A DNA stretch of 15,626 nucleotides from Thermoplasmata archaeon (GTDB taxonomy: Archaea > Thermoplasmatota > Thermoplasmata > Lutacidiplasmatales > UBA184): assembly GCA_030037695.1 (NCBI GenBank), contig JASHQF010000039.1:1-15626 (forward strand), in the 5' to 3' direction. Both the position numbers and the translations under genes were made by a program. How positions within the stretch are numbered: position 1 is the first letter of the stretch; every line of letters begins with the position of its first letter. This document shows, one piece after another, positions 14,056 through 15,626 of this stretch. The notes beneath the pieces were generated by a model. The model searched no databases. It worked only from the letters and a program-made list of their open reading frames with translations, and was not told the origin of the DNA.

Positions 14056-14730
14056 ATGCAAACCTCCGGACCGGCGGCGGACGAGGACCGCCTCCTCAAG
14101 GGCACGACGACGATCGGCGTGGTGGCGAAGGACGGGGTCGTCCTCGGCACCGAGCGGCGCGCCACGAGCGGCACGATGATCTCGAGCCGCACCGCCCAGA
14201 AGCTGTTCAAGATCGACCAGAACCTCGGCGTCACGATCGCGGGGCTCGTCGGGGACGCCCAGGTGCTCACCCGCTACCTGCGCGCCGAGGTGTCGCTCTA
14301 CCGCCTGCGCCGCGGCGCCCCGCTCGCGGCGGAGGGCGCGGCGACGCTCCTCGCGAACATCCTGAGCGGCAACCGCTACTACCCGTACTGGGCCTGGCTC
14401 CTCCTCGGAGGCGTCGACGGCAAGGGCGGGCACGTCTTCTCGATCGACGCCGCCGGGGGCCTCATCGAGGACAGGTTCGTCTCCGTCGGCTCGGGCTCGC
14501 CGTTCGCCTACAGCCTCGTCGAGGACGGCTACTCCCGCGACATGTCGACCTCCGACGCGGTCGACCTCGTCCTCCGCGGGCTCAACGCGGCGATGAAGCG
14601 CGACAGCGCGAGCGGCGACGGCTACCTCACGCACGTCATCACGCCGAAGGAATACCGCGAGCTCGGCGAGGACGAAATTAATAAGCGCCTGAAGGTCCTC
14701 AAGATCCCGTTGCCTCCGCCCCAGCCGTAG
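14056..14730 (+). CDS. psmB: Archaeal 20S proteasome beta subunit
   Basis: The proteolytic subunit of the 20S core particle, made as a precursor that cleaves itself. Cutting LLKG/TTTIG after G16 exposes the catalytic threonine T17 (Thr1 of the mature form). E33 and K49 then become Glu17 and Lys33, the known active-site residues of the Thermoplasma enzyme. Other conserved blocks are TIAGLVGDAQVL, HVFSIDAAGG, VGSGSPFAY and RDSASGDGYL. Total length is 224 residues (208 mature), with a short proline-rich end (IPLPPPQP). ATG 14056 gives a 16-residue propeptide; GTG 14044 would add four residues. The alpha subunit is not in the window. The gene lies just before fttA, an arrangement I recall from other Euryarchaeota. 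Confidence 0.96.
   Translation: MQTSGPAADEDRLLKGTTTIGVVAKDGVVLGTERRATSGTMISSRTAQKLFKIDQNLGVTIAGLVGDAQVLTRYLRAEVSLYRLRRGAPLAAEGAATLLANILSGNRYYPYWAWLLLGGVDGKGGHVFSIDAAGGLIEDRFVSVGSGSPFAYSLVEDGYSRDMSTSDAVDLVLRGLNAAMKRDSASGDGYLTHVITPKEYRELGEDEINKRLKVLKIPLPPPQP
14674..14686 (+). promoter_or_regulatory. Possible internal promoter for fttA inside psmB
   Basis: GAAATTAATAAGC near the 3' end of psmB (coding D-E-I-N-K) is far richer in A/T than the coding sequence around it. It looks as TATA-like as the confirmed-looking boxes. A start about 25 bases on would give fttA a leader of about 80 bases containing the spacer hairpin and repeat. It may equally be plain coding sequence. Confidence 0.3.
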
Positions 14731-14735
14731 GCCGA

Positions 14736-14755
14736 CCGCCGCCCGGGCGCGGCGG
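14736..14755 (+). repeat. GC-only perfect hairpin in the psmB-fttA spacer
   Basis: CCGCCGC (14736-14742) and GCGGCGG (14749-14755) are exact reverse complements around the 6-base loop CCGGGC, starting 5 bases after the psmB stop. There is no U-run behind it, so it is not a typical archaeal terminator. In a genome this GC-rich, such stems also arise by chance. Confidence 0.45.
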
Positions 14756-14779
14756 GAACCCCTTCGTTCGAACCCCTTC
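14756..14779 (+). repeat. 10-bp direct repeat before fttA
   Basis: GAACCCCTTC occurs at 14756-14765 and 14770-14779, a 14-base period, ending 8 bases before the fttA ATG. The palindrome GTTCGAAC (14766-14773) spans the join. It could be a protein-binding or RNA-level control site for fttA or a chance duplication. Confidence 0.5.
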
Positions 14780-14787
14780 TTCGGTGA

Positions 14788-15626
14788 ATGAGTTTCGACT
14801 CGCTGATCGAGCAAACCCGGGCGACCCTCAAGGAGGTCCTTCCGGAGACGATCGAGGTCACGGACGTTGAGCTGGAAGGCCCGCACGTCGTCCTCTACAC
14901 GAAGCAGCTCGACCAGTTCCTCTCGGGCGCCGACCTGTTGCGCCAGATCGCCCAGCGCCTCCACCGCCGCGTCCTGGTCCGGTCCTCCCCGGAGACGCTG
15001 AGCGACCCCAAGGAGGCGGAGAAGGTGATCCGGGAGGTGATCCCGGTCGAGGCGGAGCTCAACCAGCTGTTCTTCGAGCCCGAGACCGGGGAGGTGACGA
15101 TCGAGGCGGCGAACCCCGGGGCGGCGATCGGCCGCGGCGGCTCGGTCCTGAACGACCTCAAGCGGAAGATCGGCTGGGTGCCGACCGTCGTACGCACCCC
15201 CCCGATCCCGTCGAAGACCGTCGAGGAGGTGCGGATCCACCTCCGCAACTCGTTCGACGACCGGCGCGCCTTCCTCAAGAAGGTCGGGATCCGGATCGCC
15301 CGCGACCCGCTGCCCGAGAAGCTGTGGGCCCGCACGACGGCGCTCGGCGGCTACCGGGAGGTCGGCCGGAGCGCCCACCTCCTCACGACGCAGAACTCCA
15401 AGGTCCTGATCGACTGCGGGATCGACCCGGGCTCCGATCGGACGCCGTTCTTCAACGCGCCCGAGCTCCTGCCGCTCGACAGCCTGGACGCGGTCGTGGT
15501 GACCCACGCCCACCTCGACCACTGCGGGCTCGTCCCGGTGCTCCTCAAGTACGGGTACAAGGGCCCGGTCTACTGCACGGCGCCGACGCGCGACCTGATG
15601 ACGCTGATGCTGCTCGACGCGATCAA
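14788..15626 (+). CDS. fttA: FttA (aCPSF1) transcription termination factor / KH-MBL-beta-CASP ribonuclease, 3' end cut off
   Basis: The archaeal homologue of eukaryotic CPSF73: it cuts nascent RNA and ends transcription. The first 279 codons are visible, open to the window edge; the full protein should be about 630-650 residues. The N-terminal part holds the KH region, with a GRGG loop at 115-118 (AAIGRGGSVL). The metallo-beta-lactamase domain begins near residue 185 (LGGYREVGRSAHLL). Its first zinc motif THAHLDHCG (H240, H242, D244, H245) is intact. The later beta-CASP motifs lie outside the window. ATG 14788 follows the psmB stop by 57 bases and has GGTGA right before it, so a ribosome-binding site at normal spacing is not obvious. 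It may be co-transcribed with psmB or have an internal promoter. Confidence 0.95.
   Translation, partial: MSFDSLIEQTRATLKEVLPETIEVTDVELEGPHVVLYTKQLDQFLSGADLLRQIAQRLHRRVLVRSSPETLSDPKEAEKVIREVIPVEAELNQLFFEPETGEVTIEAANPGAAIGRGGSVLNDLKRKIGWVPTVVRTPPIPSKTVEEVRIHLRNSFDDRRAFLKKVGIRIARDPLPEKLWARTTALGGYREVGRSAHLLTTQNSKVLIDCGIDPGSDRTPFFNAPELLPLDSLDAVVVTHAHLDHCGLVPVLLKYGYKGPVYCTAPTRDLMTLMLLDAI

Noticed and set aside
14766..14779. GTTCGAACCCC resembles a tRNA T-arm.
   Set aside because: The five bases before the loop do not pair with those after it, and no acceptor, D or anticodon arms can be formed upstream, where psmB coding sequence ends.

Overview
The window is a compact, very GC-rich piece of archaeal chromosome (roughly 70% GC by eye, not computed). 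Archaeal markers are an archaeal-type alanyl-tRNA synthetase, a stand-alone ATP-pyrophosphatase subunit of GMP synthase, a proteasome beta subunit, the KH/metallo-beta-lactamase termination factor FttA (aCPSF1), and short A/T islands that look like TATA boxes 25-55 bases before start codons. The proteasome beta subunit shares several blocks with the Thermoplasma acidophilum enzyme as I remember it. The best guess is therefore a GC-rich, uncultivated-type member of the Thermoplasmata (Thermoplasmatota). This rests on recalled motifs, not on a search.

Layout. At the left edge is the 3' part of a folate-type ligase gene (folC/FPGS-like), overlapping by 4 bases an endonuclease III gene (nth). Convergent to nth is an MFS transporter gene, with a 182-base tail-to-tail overlap. 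A short divergent promoter separates the transporter from alaS. Next come a GvpD/KaiC-like ATPase gene and, convergent to it, an integral-membrane protein of the dolichol kinase/DGK1 family. From about 8.3 kb runs a purine pair (purE, then the GMP synthase PP-loop subunit, coupled by ATGA), a small ribbon-helix-helix-like gene and a small zinc-ribbon-like gene. The minus-strand cluster from 13.9 to 10.3 kb is sdhA-sdhB-sdhC, where the third subunit is a two-CCG-domain, HdrB-like protein. A divergent promoter region then leads to psmB and the start of fttA, which runs off the right edge.

How the genes work together. SdhA/SdhB/CCG form a flavin and iron-sulfur enzyme of the 'type E' succinate dehydrogenase or thiol:fumarate reductase kind. 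No membrane-anchor gene is present here. PurE and GuaA-B act early and late in purine synthesis. PsmB and FttA are house-keeping neighbours.

Most of the window is core metabolism and information processing. I see no mobile element, CRISPR array, tRNA, rRNA or defence island. The most unusual points are: a probable CTG start codon for the CCG subunit inside a CTGA overlap with sdhB; an SDH-like operon with no anchor; a GvpD/KaiC-like protein whose second ATPase domain has lost its Walker A; an nth gene whose frame runs 61 codons into the opposite gene; and FPGS-like (eukaryote-like) active-site motifs in the folC homologue. No gap between genes exceeds about 200 bases.
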